DNA of 64,000 bases from Actinernus sp. WN-2022 (GCA_030867875.1 JAOWCC010000416.1:1-64000); one strand, 5' to 3'; positions 35,477 to 49,891 are shown, counted from the first letter of the stretch. Notes: generated by a model from the letters alone, not told the origin. Numbers and translations: made by a program.

Positions 35477-38400
35477 ATGATCAAACAAATAAAAAAATAC
35501 AACGCATCCCCCTCTTTCGTCCTACATCATTGTGCATCATCGTGCATCATCCTGCATCATCGTGCATCATCTTGCATCATCCTGCATCATCTTGCATCAT
35601 CCTGCATCATCCTACATCATCCTGCATTATCCTGCATCATCCTGCATCATCCTGCATCATCCTGCATCATCCTGCATCATCCTGCATCATCCTGCATCAG
35701 TCTGCGTCATCCTCCATCATCCTGCTTGATACTGGCCCATCCTGATACATGCTGTCCAATCCTGGCACATCAAGAACAAAAGAAAAAAAAATAGAAATAA
35801 ATAAAAAGAAATAGAAAAAAGTAGAAAGAAATAGAAAGAAATAGAAAGAAATAGAAAGAAATAGAAAGAAATAGAAATACATAAAGAAATTTGTAAATGA
35901 ATAAACAAATAAATAAATACAACGCATCCTCCTCTTTCATCCTACATCATCGTGCATCATCCTGCATCATCCTGCATCATCCTGCATCATTCTGCATCAT
36001 CCTGCATCATCCTGCATCATCCTGCATCATCCTGCATCATCCTGCATCATCCTGCATCATCCTGCATCATCCTGCATCATCCTGCCTCATCCTGCCTCAT
36101 CCTGCCTCATTCTGCATCATCCTGCATCATCCTGCATCAACCTGCATCAACGTGCATCATCCTGCATCATCCTGCATCAGTCTGCGTCATCCTCCATCAT
36201 CCTGCTTGAAACTGGCCCATCCTGATACATGCTGTCCAATCCTGGCACATCAAGAACAAAAGAAAAAATATAGAAATAAATAAAAAGAAATAGAAAAAAG
36301 TAGAAAGAAATAGAAATACATAAAGAAATGTATAAATGAATAAACAAATAAATAAATACAACGCATCCTCCTCTTTCATCCTACATCATCGTGCATCATC
36401 GTGCATCTTCCTGCATCATCGTGCATCATCCTGCATTATCCTGCATCATCCTTCATCATCCTGCATAACCCTGCAACATCCTGCTTCATTCTGCATCATC
36501 CTGCATCATTCTGCATCATCCTGCATCATCCTGCATCATCCTGCATCAGTCTGCGTCCTCCTCCATCATCCTGCTTGATACTGGCCCATCCTGAATCATG
36601 CTGTCCAATCCTGGCACATCAAGAACAAAAGAAAGAAAAAAATAGAAATAAATAAAAAGAAATAGGAAAACTTGGTAAGACATAGAAAGAAATAGAAAGA
36701 AATAGAAATACATAAAGAAATTTGTAAATGAATAAACAAATAAATAAATACAACGCATCCTCCTCTTTCGTCCTACATCATCGTGCATCATCGTGCATCA
36801 TCCTGCATCATCGTGCATCATCCTGCATCATCCTGCATCATCCTGCATCATCCTGCATTATCCTGCATCATCCTGCTTCATTCTGCATCAAACTGCATCA
36901 TTCTGCATCATCCTGCATCATCCTGCATCATCCTGCATCATCCTGCATCATCCTGCATCATCCTGCATCATCCTGCATCAGTCTGCGTCCTCCTCCATCA
37001 TCCTGCTTGATACTGGCCCATCCTGAATCATGCTGTCCAATCCTGGCACATCAAGAACAAAAGAAAGAAATAAATAGAAATAAATAAAAAGAAATAGGAA
37101 AAAGTAGAAAGAAATAGAAAGAAATACATAAAGAAATTTGTAAATGAATAAACAAATAAATAAATACAACGGATCCTCCTCTTTCATCCTACATCATCGT
37201 GCATGATCGTGCATCATCCTGCCTCATCCTGCATCATCCTGCATCATCCTGCATCATCCTGCATCATCCTGCATCATCCTGCATCATCCTGCATCATCCT
37301 GCATCATCCTGCATCATCCTGCATCATCCTGCATCATCCTGCATTATCCTGCATCATCCTCCATCATCCTGCATCATCCTCCATCATCCTGCATATTCGT
37401 GCATCATCCTGCATCATCCTGCATCATCCTGCATCATCCTGCATCAACCTGCATCATCCTGCATCATCCTGCATCAACCTGCATCAACCTGCATCAACGT
37501 GCATCATCCTGCATCAGTCTGCGTTATCCTCCATCATCCTGCTTCATACTGGCCCATCGTGATTCATGCTGTCCAATCCTGGCTCATCACGAACTAAAGA
37601 AAGAACGAAATAGAAAGAAATAAAAAGAAATAGGAAAAAGTAGAAAGAAATAGAAAGAAATAGAAAGAAATAGAAATACATAAAGAAATTTGTAAATGAA
37701 TAAACAAATAAATAAATACAACGGATCCTCCTCTTTCATCCCACATCATCGTGCATGATCGTGCATCATCCTGCATCATCCTGCATCATCGTGCATCATC
37801 TTGCATCATCCTGCATCATCCTGCATCATCCTGCATCATCCTGCATCAACCTGCATCAACCTGCATCATGCTGCATCATCCTGCATCAACGTGCATCAAC
37901 CTGCATCAACGTGCATCATCCTGCATCAGTCTGCGTTATCCTCCATCATCCTGCTTCATACTGGCCCATCGTGATTCATGCTGTCCAATCCTGGCTCATC
38001 ACGAACTAAAGAAAGAACGAAATAGAAATAAATAAAAAGAAATAGGAAAAAGTAGAAAGAAATAGAAAGAAATAGAAAGAAATACATAAAGAAATTTGTA
38101 AATGAATAAACAAATAAATAAAAACATAGGATCCTCCTCTTTCATCCTACATCATCGTGCATGATCGTGCATCATCCTGCATCATCCTGCATCATCCTGC
38201 ATCATCCTGCATCATCCTGCATCATCCTGCATTATCCTGCATCATCCTGCATCATCCTGCATCATCCTGCATCATCCTGCATCATCCTGCATCATCCTGC
38301 ATCATCCTGCATCATCCTGCATCATCCTCCATCATCCTGCATCATCCTGCATCATCCTGCATATTCGTGCATCATCCTGCATCATCCTGCATCATCCTGC

Positions 38401-38663
38401 ATCATCCTGCATCAACCTGCATCATCCTGCATCATCCTGCATCAACCTGCATCAACCTGCATCAACGTGCATCATCCTGCATCAGTCTGCGTTATCCTCC
38501 ATCATCCTGCTTCATACTGGCCCATCGTGATTCATGCTGTCCAATCCTGGCTCATCACGAACTAAAGAAAGAACGAAATAGAAATAAATAAAAAGAAATA
38601 GAAAAAAGTAGAAAGAAATAGAAAGAAATAGAAAGAAATAGAAATACATAAAGAAATTTGTAA
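35477..38663 (+). repeat. HOR-III copy 4, positions 1-6 plus a position-7-like monomer
   Basis: Monomers start at 35477 (420), 35897 (439), 36336 (392), 36728 (416), 37144 (552), 37696 (406) and 38102 (562). The second is the large position-2 monomer shortened by 390 bp relative to copy 3. The last has the aaaacatagg head of position 7 but a longer core with catattcgtg and a class A tail, so it is a hybrid with a position-5-type 3' end. Confidence 0.92.
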
Positions 38664-40541
38664 ATGAATAAACAAATAAATAAATACAACGCATCCTCCT
38701 CTTTCGTCCTACATCATCGTGCATCATCGTGCATCATCGTGCATCATCCTGCATCATCCTGCATCATCCTGCATCATCCTGCATCATCGTGCATCATCCT
38801 GCATCATCCTGCATATTCGTGCATCATCCTGCATCATCCTGCATCATCCTGCATCATCCTGCATCATCCTGCATCATCCTGCATCATCCTGCATCATCCT
38901 GCATCATCCTGCATCATCCTGCATCATCCTGCATCATCCTGCATCATCCTGCATCATCCTGCATCATCCTGCATCATCCTGCATCATCCTGCATCATCCT
39001 GCATCATCCTGCATCATCCTGCATCATCCTGCATCATCCTGCATCATCCTGCATCATCCTGCATCATCCTGCATCATCCTGCATCATCCTGCATATTCGT
39101 GCATCATCCTGCATCATCCTGCATCATCCTGCATCATCCTGCATCATCCTGCATCATCCTGCATCATCCTGCATCATACTGCATCATCCTGCATCATCCT
39201 GCATCATCCTGCATCAACGTGCATCATCCTGCATCAGTCTGCGTTATCCTCCATCATCCTGCTTGATACTGGCCCATCCTGAATCATGCTGTCCAATCCT
39301 GCCACATCAAGAACAAAAGAAAGAAAGAAATAGAAAAAAATAAAAATAAATAGGAAAACTTGGTAAGACATAGAAAGAAATAGAAAGAAATAGAAATACA
39401 TAAAGAAATTTGTAAATGAATAAACAAATAAATAAATACAACGCATCCTCCTCTTTCGTCCTACATCATCGTGCATCATCGTGCATCATCCTGCATCATC
39501 GTGCATCATCCTGCATCATCCTGCATCATCCTGCATCATCCTGCATTATCCTGCATCATCCTGCATCATCCTGCATCAACCTGCATCAACGTGCATCATC
39601 CTGCATCATCCTGCATCAGTCTGCGTCATCCTCCATCATCCTGCTTGATACTGGGCCCATCCTGATACATGCTGTCCAATCCTGGCACATCAAGAACAAA
39701 AGAAAAAAAATATAGAAAAAAATAAAAAGAAATAGAAAAAAGTAGAAAGAAATAGAAATACATAAAGAAATGTATAAATGAATAAACAAATAAATAAATA
39801 CAAGGCATCCTCCTCTTTCATCCTACATCATCGTGCATCATCGTGCATCATCCTGCATCATCGTGCATCATCCTGCATTATCCTGCATCATCCTGCATCA
39901 GTCTGCGTTATCCTCCATCATCCTGCTTGATACTGGCCCATCCTGAATCATGCTGTCCAATCCTGGCACATCAAGAACAAAAGAAAGAAAGAAATAGAAA
40001 AAAAATAAAAATAAATAGGAAAAAGTAGAAAGAAATAGAAAGAAATAGAAAGAAATAGAAATACATAAAGAAATTTGTAAATGAATAAACAAATAAATAA
40101 ATACAACGCATCCTCCTCTTTCATCCTTACATCATCGTGCATCATCGTGCATCATCGTGCATCATCCTGCATCATCCTGCATCATCCTGCATCATCCTGC
40201 ATCATCCTGCATCATCCTGCATCATCCTGCATCATCCTGCATCATCCTGCATCATGCTGCATCATCCTGCATCATCCTGCATCATCCTGCATCATCCTGC
40301 ATCATCCTGCATCATCCTGCATCATCCTGCATCATCCTGCATCAACGTGCATCAACCTGCATCAACGTGCATCATCCTGCATCAGTCTGCGTCATCCTAC
40401 ATCATCCTGCTTGATACTGGCCCATCCTGAATCATGCTGTCCAATCCTGGCACATCAAGAACAAAAGAAAAAAATATAGAAATAAATAAAAAGAAATAGA
40501 AAAAAGTAGAAAGAAATAGAAATACATAAAGAAATGTATAA
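38664..40541 (+). repeat. Mixed block with HOR-II-like monomer
   Basis: Monomers start at 38664 (752), 39416 (362), 39778 (303) and 40081 (461). The first has two catattcgtg markers and a tttcgtccta head, as in HOR-II, but a spacer with cttggtaagacat and a gccacatcaag variant. The 39778 monomer is among the shortest in the window and has only about 17 decamer-derived units. Single-base insertions occur near 39655 (ctgggccc) and 40127 (catccttacatc). The 40081 monomer joins a class B tail to a class C spacer. Confidence 0.9.
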
Positions 40542-42941
40542 ATGAATAAACAAATAAATAAATACAACGCATCCTCCTCTTTCATCCTACATCATCGTGC
40601 ATCATCGTGCATCATCCTGCATCATCGTGCATCATCCTGCATTATCCTGCATCATCCTTCATCATCCTGCATAACCCTGCAACATCCTGCTTCATTCTGC
40701 ATCATCCTGCATCATTCTGCATCATCCTGCATCATCCTGCATCATCCTGCATCAGTCTGCGTCCTCCTCCATCATCCTGCTTGATACTGGCCCATCCTGA
40801 ATCATGCTGTCCAATCCTGGCACATCAAGAACAAAAGAAAGAAAGAAATAGAAATAAATAAAAAGAAATAGGAAAACTTGGTAAGACATAGAAAGAAATA
40901 GAAAGAAATAGAAATACATAAAGAAATTTGTAAATGAATAAACAAATAAATAAATACAACGCATCCTCCTCTTTCGTCCTACATCATCGTGCATCATCGT
41001 GCATCATCCTGCATCATCGTGCATCATCCTGCATCATCCTGCATCATCCTGCATCATCCTGCATTATCCTGCATCATCCTGCATCATCCTGCATCAACCT
41101 GCATCAACGTGCATCATCCTGCATCATCCTGCATCAGTCTGCGTCATCCTCCATCATCCTGCTTGATACTGGCCCATCCTGATACATGCTGTCCAATCCT
41201 GGCACATCAAGAACAAAAGAAAAAAAATATAGAAAAAAATAAAAAGAAATAGAAAAAAGTAGAAAGAAATAGAAATACATAAAGAAATGTATAAATGAAT
41301 AAACAAATAAATAAATACAAGGCATCCTCCTCTTTCATCCTACATCATCGTGCATCATCGTGCATCATCCTGCATCATCGTGCATCATCCTGCATTATCC
41401 TGCATCATCCTTCATCATCCTGCATAACCCTGCAACATCCTGCTTCATTCTGCATCATCCTGCATCATTCTGCATCATCCTGCATCATCCTGCATCATCC
41501 TGCATCATCCTGCATCATCCTGCATCAGTCTGCGTCCTCCTCCATCATCCTGCTTGATACTGGCCCATCCTGAATCATGCTGTCCAATCCTGGCACATCA
41601 AGAACAAAAGAAAGAAATAAATAGAAATAAATAAAAAGAAATAGGAAAAAGTAGAAAGAAAATAGAAAGAAATACATAAAGAAATTTGTAAATGAATAAA
41701 CAAATAAATAAATACAACGGATCCTCCTCTTTCATCCTACATCATCGTGCATGATCGTGCATCATCCTGCCTCATCCTGCATCATCCTGCATCATCCTGC
41801 ATCATCCTGCATCATCCTGCATTATCCTGCATCATCCTGCATCATCCTGCATCATCCTGCATCATCCTGCATCATCCTGCATCATCCTGCATCATCCTGC
41901 ATCATCCTCCATCATCCTGCATCATCCTCCATCATCCTGCATATTCGTGCATCATCCTGCATCATCCTGCATCATCCTGCATCATCCTGCATCAACCTGC
42001 ATCATCTTGCATCATCCTGCATCAACCTGCATCAACCTGCATCAACGTGCATCATCCTGCATCAGTCTGCGTTATCCTCCATCATCCTGCTTCATACTGG
42101 CCCATCGTGATTCATGCTGTCCAATCCTGGCTCATCACGAACTAAAGAAAGAACGAAATAGAAAGAAATAAAAAGAAATAGGAAAAAGTAGAAAGAAATA
42201 GAAAGAAATAGAAAGAAATAGAAATACATAAAGAAATTTGTAAACGAATAAACAAATAAATAAATACAACGGATCCTCCTCTTTCATCCCACATCATCGT
42301 GCATGATCGTGCATCATCCTGCATCATCCTGCATCATCCTGCATCATCTTGCATCATCCTGCATCATCCTGCATCATCCTGCATCATCCTGCATCAACCT
42401 GCATCATCCTGCATCATCCTGCATCAACGTGCATCAACCTGCATCAACGTGCATCATCCTGCATCAGTCTGCGTTATCCTCCATCATCCTGCTTCATACT
42501 GGCCCATCGTGATTCATGCTGTCCAATCCTGGCTCATCACGAACTAAAGAAAGAACGAAATAGAAATAAATAAAAAGAAATAGGAAAAAGTAGAAAGAAA
42601 TAGAAAGAAATAGAAAGAAATACATAAAGAAATTTGTAAATGAATAAACAAATAAATAAAAACATAGGATCCTCCTCTTTCATCCTACATCATCGTGCAT
42701 GATCGTGCATCATCCTGCATCATCCTGCATCATCCTGCATCATCCTGCATCATCCTGCATCATCCTGCATTATCCTGCATCATCCTGCTTGATACTGGCC
42801 CATCCTGAATCATGCTGTCCAATCCTGGCACATCAAGAACAAAAGAAAGAAAGAAATAGAAATAAATAAAAAGAAATAGGAAAACTTGGTAAGACATAGA
42901 AAGAAATAGAAAGAAATAGAAATACATAAAGAAATTTGTAA
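40542..42941 (+). repeat. Derived HOR-III block, copy a
   Basis: Monomers start at 40542 (392, position-3 type), 40934 (361, class C), 41295 (397), 41692 (552, position-5 type), 42244 (396, position-6 type, anchor mutated to acgaataaac) and 42640 (302). The last has a position-7 head and a class B tail with cttggtaagacat. The 41295 spacer has one extra A near 41660, giving residue 7. The 302-bp monomer is the shortest in the window. Confidence 0.92.
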
Positions 42942-44972
42942 ATGAATAAACAAATAAATAAATACAACGCATCCTCCTCTTTCGTCCTACATCATCGTGC
43001 ATCATCGTGCATCATCCTGCATCATCGTGCATCATCCTGCATCATCCTGCATCATCCTGCATCATCCTGCATTATCCTGCATCATCCTGCATCATCCTGC
43101 ATCAACCTGCATCAACGTGCATCATCCTGCATCATCCTGCATCAGTCTGCGTCATCCTCCATCATCCTGCTTGATACTGGCCCATCCTGATACATGCTGT
43201 CCAATCCTGGCACATCAAGAACAAAAGAAAAAAAATATAGAAAAAAATAAAAAGAAATAGAAAAAAGTAGAAAGAAATAGAAATACATAAAGAAATGTAT
43301 AAATGAATAAACAAATAAATAAATACAAGGCATCCTCCTCTTTCATCCTACATCATCGTGCATCATCGTGCATCATCCTGCATCATCGTGCATCATCCTG
43401 CATTATCCTGCATCATCCTTCATCATCCTGCATAACCCTGCAACATCCTGCTTCATTCTGCATCATCCTGCATCATTCTGCATCATCCTGCATCATCCTG
43501 CATCATCCTGCATCATCCTGCATCATCCTGCATCAGTCTGCGTCCTCCTCCATCATCCTGCTTGATACTGGCCCATCCTGAATCATGCTGTCCAATCCTG
43601 GCACATCAAGAACAAAAGAAAGAAAGAAATAGAAATAAATAAAAAGAAATAGGAAAAAGTAGAAAGAAATAGAAAGAAATACATAAAGAAATTTGTAAAT
43701 GAATAAACAAATAAATAAATACAACGGATCCTCCTCTTTCATCCTACATCATCGTGCATGATCGTGCATCATCCTGCCTCATCCTGCATCATCCTGCATC
43801 ATCCTGCATCATCCTGCATCATCCTGCATTATCCTGCATCATCCTGCATCATCCTGCATCATCCTGCATCATCCTGCATCATCCTGCATCATCCTCCATC
43901 ATCCTGCATCATCCTCCATCATCCTGCATATTCGTGCATCATCCTGCATCATCCTGCATCATCCTGCATCATCCTGCATCAACCTGCATCATCCTGCATC
44001 ATCCTGCATCAACCTGCATCAACCTGCATCAACGTGCATCATCCTGCATCAGTCTGCGTTATCCTCCATCATCCTGCTTCATACTGGCCCATCGTGATTC
44101 ATGCTGTCCAATCCTGGCTCATCACGAACTAAAGAAAGAACGAAATAGAAAGAAATAAAAAGAAATAGGAAAAAGTAGAAAGAAATAGAAAGAAATAGAA
44201 AGAAATAGAAATACATAAAGAAATTTGTAAATGAATAAACAAATAAATAAATACAACGGATCCTCCTCTTTCATCCCACATCATCGTGCATGATCGTGCA
44301 TCATCCTGCATCATCCTGCATCATCCTGCATCATCCTGCATCATCCTGCATCATCCTGCATCATCCTGCATCATCCTGCATCAACCTGCATCATCCTGCA
44401 TCATCCTGCATCAACGTGCATCAACCTGCATCAACGTGCATCATCCTGCATCAGTCTGCGTTATCCTCCATCATCCTGCTTCATACTGGCCCATCGTGAT
44501 TCATGCTGTCCAATCCTGGCTCATCACGAACTAAAGAAAGAACGAAATAGAAATAAATAAAAAGAAATAGGAAAAAGTAGAAAGAAATAGAAAGAAATAG
44601 AAAGAAATACATAAAGAAATTTGTAAATGAATAAACAAATAAATAAAAACATAGGATCCTCCTCTTTCATCCTACATCATCGTGCATGATCGTGCATCAT
44701 CCTGCATCATCCTGCATCATCCTGCATCATCCTGCATCATCCTGCATCATTCTGCATCATCCTGCATCATCCTGCATCATCCTGCATCATCCTGCATCAT
44801 CCTGCATCAGTCTGCGTCCTCCTCCATCATCCTGCTTGATACTGGCCCATCCTGAATCATGCTGTCCAATCCTGGCACATCAAGAACAAAAGAAAGAAAG
44901 AAATAGAAATAAATAAAAAGAAATAGGAAAAAGTAGAAAGAAATAGAAAGAAATACATAAAGAAATTTGTAA
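42942..44972 (+). repeat. Derived HOR-III block, copy b
   Basis: Monomers start at 42942 (361), 43303 (396), 43699 (532), 44231 (396) and 44627 (346). They follow 40934-42941 at an offset of 2008 bp and share its private variants, including the caaggcatcc head in the second monomer. The last monomer has the aaaacatagg head and a class B tail with cgtcctcctc. Confidence 0.92.
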
Positions 44973-46472
44973 ATGAATAAACAAATAAATAAATACAACG
45001 GATCCTCCTCTTTCATCCTACATCATCGTGCATGATCGTGCATCATCCTGCCTCATCCTGCATCATCCTGCATCATCCTGCATCATCCTGCATCATCCTG
45101 CATTATCCTGCATCATCCTGCATCATCCTGCATCATCCTGCATCATCCTGCATCATCCTGCATCATCCTCCATCATCCTGCATCATCCTCCATCATCCTG
45201 CATATTCGTGCATCATCCTGCATCATCCTGCATCATCCTGCATCATCCTGCATCAACCTGCATCATCCTGCATCATCCTGCATCAACCTGCATCAACCTG
45301 CATCAACGTGCATCATCCTGCATCAGTCTGCGTTATCCTCCATCATCCTGCTTCATACTGGCCCATCGTGATTCATGCTGTCCAATCCTGGCTCATCACG
45401 AACTAAAGAAAGAACGAAATAGAAAGAAATAAAAAGAAATAGGAAAAAGTAGAAAGAAATAGAAAGAAATAGAAAGAAATAGAAATACATAAAGAAATTT
45501 GTAAATGAATAAACAAATAAATAAATACAACGGATCCTCCTCTTTCATCCCACATCATCGTGCATGATCGTGCATCATCCTGCATCATCCTGCATCATCC
45601 TGCATCATCCTGCATCATCCTGCATCATCCTGCATCATCCTGCATCATCCTGCATCAACCTGCATCATCCTGCATCATCCTGCATCAACGTGCATCAACC
45701 TGCATCAACGTGCATCATCCTGCATCAGTCTGCGTTATCCTCCATCATCCTGCTTCATACTGGCCCATCGTGATTCATGCTGTCCAATCCTGGCTCATCA
45801 CGAACTAAAGAAAGAACGAAATAGAAATAAATAAAAAGAAATAGGAAAAAGTAGAAAGAAATAGAAAGAAATAGAAAGAAATACATAAAGAAATTTGTAA
45901 ATGAATAAACAAATAAATAAAAACATAGGATCCTCCTCTTTCATCCTACATCATCGTGCATGATCGTGCATCATCCTGCATCATCCTGCATCATCCTGCA
46001 TCATCCTGCATCATCCTGCATCATCCTGCATTATCCTGCATCATCCTGCATCATCCTGCATCATCCTGCATCATCCTGCATCATCCTGCATCATCCTGCA
46101 TCATCCTGCATCATCCTGCATCATCCTGCATCATCCTCCATCATCCTGCATCATCCTGCATCATCCTGCATATTCGTGCATCATCCTGCATCATCCTGCA
46201 TCATCCTGCATCATCCTGCATCAACCTGCATCATCCTGCATCATCCTGCATCAACCTGCATCAACCTGCATCAACGTGCATCATCCTGCATCAGTCTGCG
46301 TTATCCTCCATCATCCTGCTTCATACTGGCCCATCGTGATTCATGCTGTCCAATCCTGGCTCATCACGAACTAAAGAAAGAACGAAATAGAAAGAAATAA
46401 AAAGAAATAGAAAAAAGTAGAAAGAAATAGAAAGAAATAGAAAGAAATAGAAATACATAAAGAAATTTGTAA
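44973..46472 (+). repeat. Derived HOR-III block, copy c
   Basis: Monomers start at 44973 (532), 45505 (396) and 45901 (572). The first two repeat 43699-44626 at an offset of 1274 bp with identical lengths. The third matches the 38102 monomer (aaaacatagg head, catattcgtg, class A tail). This is the last place where GGATCC heads occur. Confidence 0.92.
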
Positions 46473-48368
46473 ATGAATAAACAAATAAATAAATACAACG
46501 CATCCTCCTCTTTCGTCCTACATCATCGTGCATCTTCGTGCATCATCGTGCATCATCCTGCATCATCCTGCATCATCCTGCATCATCCTGCATCATCGTG
46601 CATCATCCTGCATCATCCTGCATATTCGTGCATCATCCTGCATCATACTGCATCATCCTGCATCATCCTGCATCATCCTGCATCATCCTGCATCATCCTG
46701 CATCATCCTGCATCATCCTGCATCATCCTGCATCATCCTGCATCATCCTGCATCATCCTGCATCATCCTGCATCATCCTGCATCATCCTGCATCATCCTG
46801 CATCATCCTGCATCATCCTGCATCATCCTGCATCATCCTGCATATTCGTGCATCATCCTGCATCATCCTGCATCATCCTGCATCATCCTGCATCATCCTG
46901 CATCATCCTGCATCATCCTGCATCATCCTGCATCATCCTGCATCATCCTGCATCATCCTGCATCATCCTGCATCAACGTGCATCATCCTGCATCAGTCTG
47001 CGTTATCCTCCATCATCCTGCTTGATACTGGCCCATCCTGAATCATGCTGTCCAATCCTGGCACATCAAGAACAAAAGAAAGAAAGAAATAGAAAAAAAT
47101 AAAAATAAATAGGAAAAAGTAGAAAGAAATAGAAAGAAATAGAAAGAAATAGAAATACATAAAGAAATTTGTAAATGAATAAACAAATAAATAAATACAA
47201 CGCATCCTCCTCTTTCATCCTACATCATCGTGCATCATCCTGCATCATCCTGCATCATCCTGCATCATTCTGCATCATCCTGCATCATCCTGCATCATCC
47301 TGCATCATCCTGCATCATCCTGCATCATCCTGCATCATCCTGCATCATCCTGCATCATCCTGCATCATCCTGCATCATCCTGCATCATCCTGCATCATCC
47401 TGCATCATCCTGCATCATCCTGCATCATCCTGCATCATCCTGCATCAACGTGCATCATCCTGCATCAGTCTGCGTTATCCTCCATCATCCTGCTTGATAC
47501 TGGCCCATCCTGAATCATGCTGTCCAATCCTGGCACATCAAGAACAAAAGAAAGAAAGAAATAGAAAAAAATAAAAATAAATAGGAAAAAGTAGAAAGAA
47601 ATAGAAAGAAATAGAAAGAAATAGAAATACATAAAGAAATTTGTAAATGAATAAACAAATAAATAAATACAACGCATCCTCCTCTTTCATCCTACATCAT
47701 CGTGCATCATCCTGCATCATCCTGCATCATCCTGCATCATTCTGCATCATCCTGCATCATCCTGCATCATCCTGCATCATCCTGCATCATCCTGCATCAT
47801 CCTGCATCATCCTGCATCATCCTGCATCATCCTGCATCATCCTGCATCATCCTGCCTCATCCTGCCTCATCCTGCATCATCCTGCCTCATCCTGCATCAT
47901 CCTGCATCATCCTGCATCATCCTGCATCATCCTGCATCATCCTGCATCATCCTGCATCATCCTACATCATTCTGCCTCATCCTGCATCATCCTGCATCCT
48001 CCTCTTTCATCCTGCATCATCGTGCATCATCGTGCATCATCCTGCATTATCCTGCATCATCCTTCATCATCCTGCATAACCCTGCAACATCCTGCTTCAT
48101 TCTGCATCATCCTGCATCATTCAGCATCATCCTGCATCATCCTGCATCATCCTGCATCATCCTGCATCATCCTGCATCAGTCTGCGTCCTCCTCCATCAT
48201 CCTGCTTGATACTGGCCCATCCTGAATTATGCTGTCCAATCCTGGCACATCAAGAACAAAAGAAAGAAAGAAATAGAAATAAATAAAAAGAAATAGGAAA
48301 AAGTAGAAAGAAATAGAAAGAAATAGAAAGAAATAGAAAGAAATAGAAATACATAAAGAAATTTGTAA
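46473..48368 (+). repeat. Return of HOR-II-like monomers, then fused monomer
   Basis: Monomers start at 46473 (702), 47175 (472) and 47647 (722), all with class B tails. The 46473 monomer resembles 38664 and contains the last catattcgtg in the window (46841-46850). The 47647 monomer contains an internal head without a spacer (47995-48034), followed by the cataaccctg run typical of HOR-III. Confidence 0.91.
47995..48034 (+). repeat. Fossil 5' head inside a core
   Basis: The head decamers catcctcctc (47995-48004) and tttcatcctg (48005-48014), then two catcatcgtg copies, lie in perfect 10-bp register between canonical decamers. The spacer that normally precedes a head is absent. The second decamer ends in ctg, where spacer-linked heads read cta. 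A copy is at 49892-49931. Confidence 0.92.
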
Positions 48369-48751
48369 ATGAATAAACAAATAAATAAATACAACGCATC
48401 CTCCTCTTTCATCCTACATCATCGTGCATCATCGTGCATCATCCTGCATCATCCTGCATCATTCTGCATCATCCTGCATCATCCTGCATCATCCTGCATC
48501 ATCCTGCATCATCCTGCATCATCCTGCATCATCCTGCATCATCCTGCATCATCCTGCATCATCCTGCATCATCCTGCATCATCCTGCATCATCCTGCATC
48601 ATCCTGCATCATCCTGCATCATCCTGCATCATCCTGCATCAACGTGCATCAACCTGCATCAACGTGCATCATCCTGCATCAGTCTGCGTCATGCTCCATC
48701 ATCCTGCTTCATACTGGCCCATCGTGATTCATGCTGTCCAATCCTGGCACA

Positions 48752-48890
48752 TCACGAACTAAAGAAAGAAAGAAATAGAAATAAATAAAAAAATAATAGA
48801 AATAAATAAAAAGAAATAGAAAAAAGTAGAAAGAAATAGAAATACATAAAGAAATGTATAAACGAATAAACAAATAAATAAATACAACGC
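48752..48890 (+). repeat. Hybrid class D/C spacer
   Basis: The tail is class D (gcacatcacg, aactaaag), but after a stretch of A-rich sequence near 48780-48800 (aaaaaaataatag) the spacer becomes class C, with one agaaagaaat copy and atgtataaacg before the anchor. A second copy occurs near 50644-50777 with one substitution in the A-rich stretch. It places an exchange point inside the spacer rather than the decamer core. Confidence 0.86.
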
Positions 48891-49891
48891 ATCCTCCTCT
48901 TTCATCCTACATCATCGTGCATCATCGTACATCATCCTGCATCATCCTGCATCATCCTGCATCATCCTGCATCATCCCGCATCATCCTGCATCATCCTGC
49001 ATCATCCTGCATCATCCTGCATCATCCTGCATCATCCTGCATCATCCTGCATCATCCTGCATCATCCTGCATCATCCTGCATCATCCTACATCATCCTGC
49101 ATTATCCTGCATCATCCTGCATCATCCTGCATCAACCTGCATCAACGTGCATCATCCTGCATCATCCTGCATCAGTCTGCGTCATCCTCCATCATCCTGC
49201 TTGAAACTGGCCCATCCTGATACATGCTGTCCAATCCTGGCACATCAAGAACAAAAGAAAAAAATATAGAAATAAATAAAAAGAAATAGAAAAAAGTAGA
49301 AAGAAATAGAAATACATAAAGAAATGTATAAATGAATAAACAAATAAATAAATACAACGCATCCTCCTCTTTCATCCTACATCATCGTGCATCATCGTGC
49401 ATCATCCTGCATCATCGTGCATCATCCTGCATTATCCTGCATCATCCTTCATCATCCTGCATAACCCTGCAACATCCTGCTTCATTCTGCATCATCCTGC
49501 ATCATTCTGCATCATCCTGCATCATCCTGCATCATCCTGCATCATCCTGCATCATCCTGCATCGTCCTGCATCAGTCTGCGTCCTCCTCCATCATCCTGC
49601 TTGATACTGGCCCATCCTGAATCATGCTGTCCAATCCTGGCACATCAAGAACAAAAGAAAGAAATAAATAGAAATAAATAAAAAGAAATAGGAAAAAGTA
49701 GAAAGAAATAGAAAGAAATAGAAAGAAATAGAAAGAAATAGAAAGAAATAGAAATACATAAAGAAATTTGTAAATGAATAAACAAATAAATAAATACAAC
49801 GCATCCTCCTCTTTCATCCTACATCATCGTGCATCATCCTGCATCATCCTGCATCATCCTACATCATTCTGCCTCATCCTGCATCATCCTG

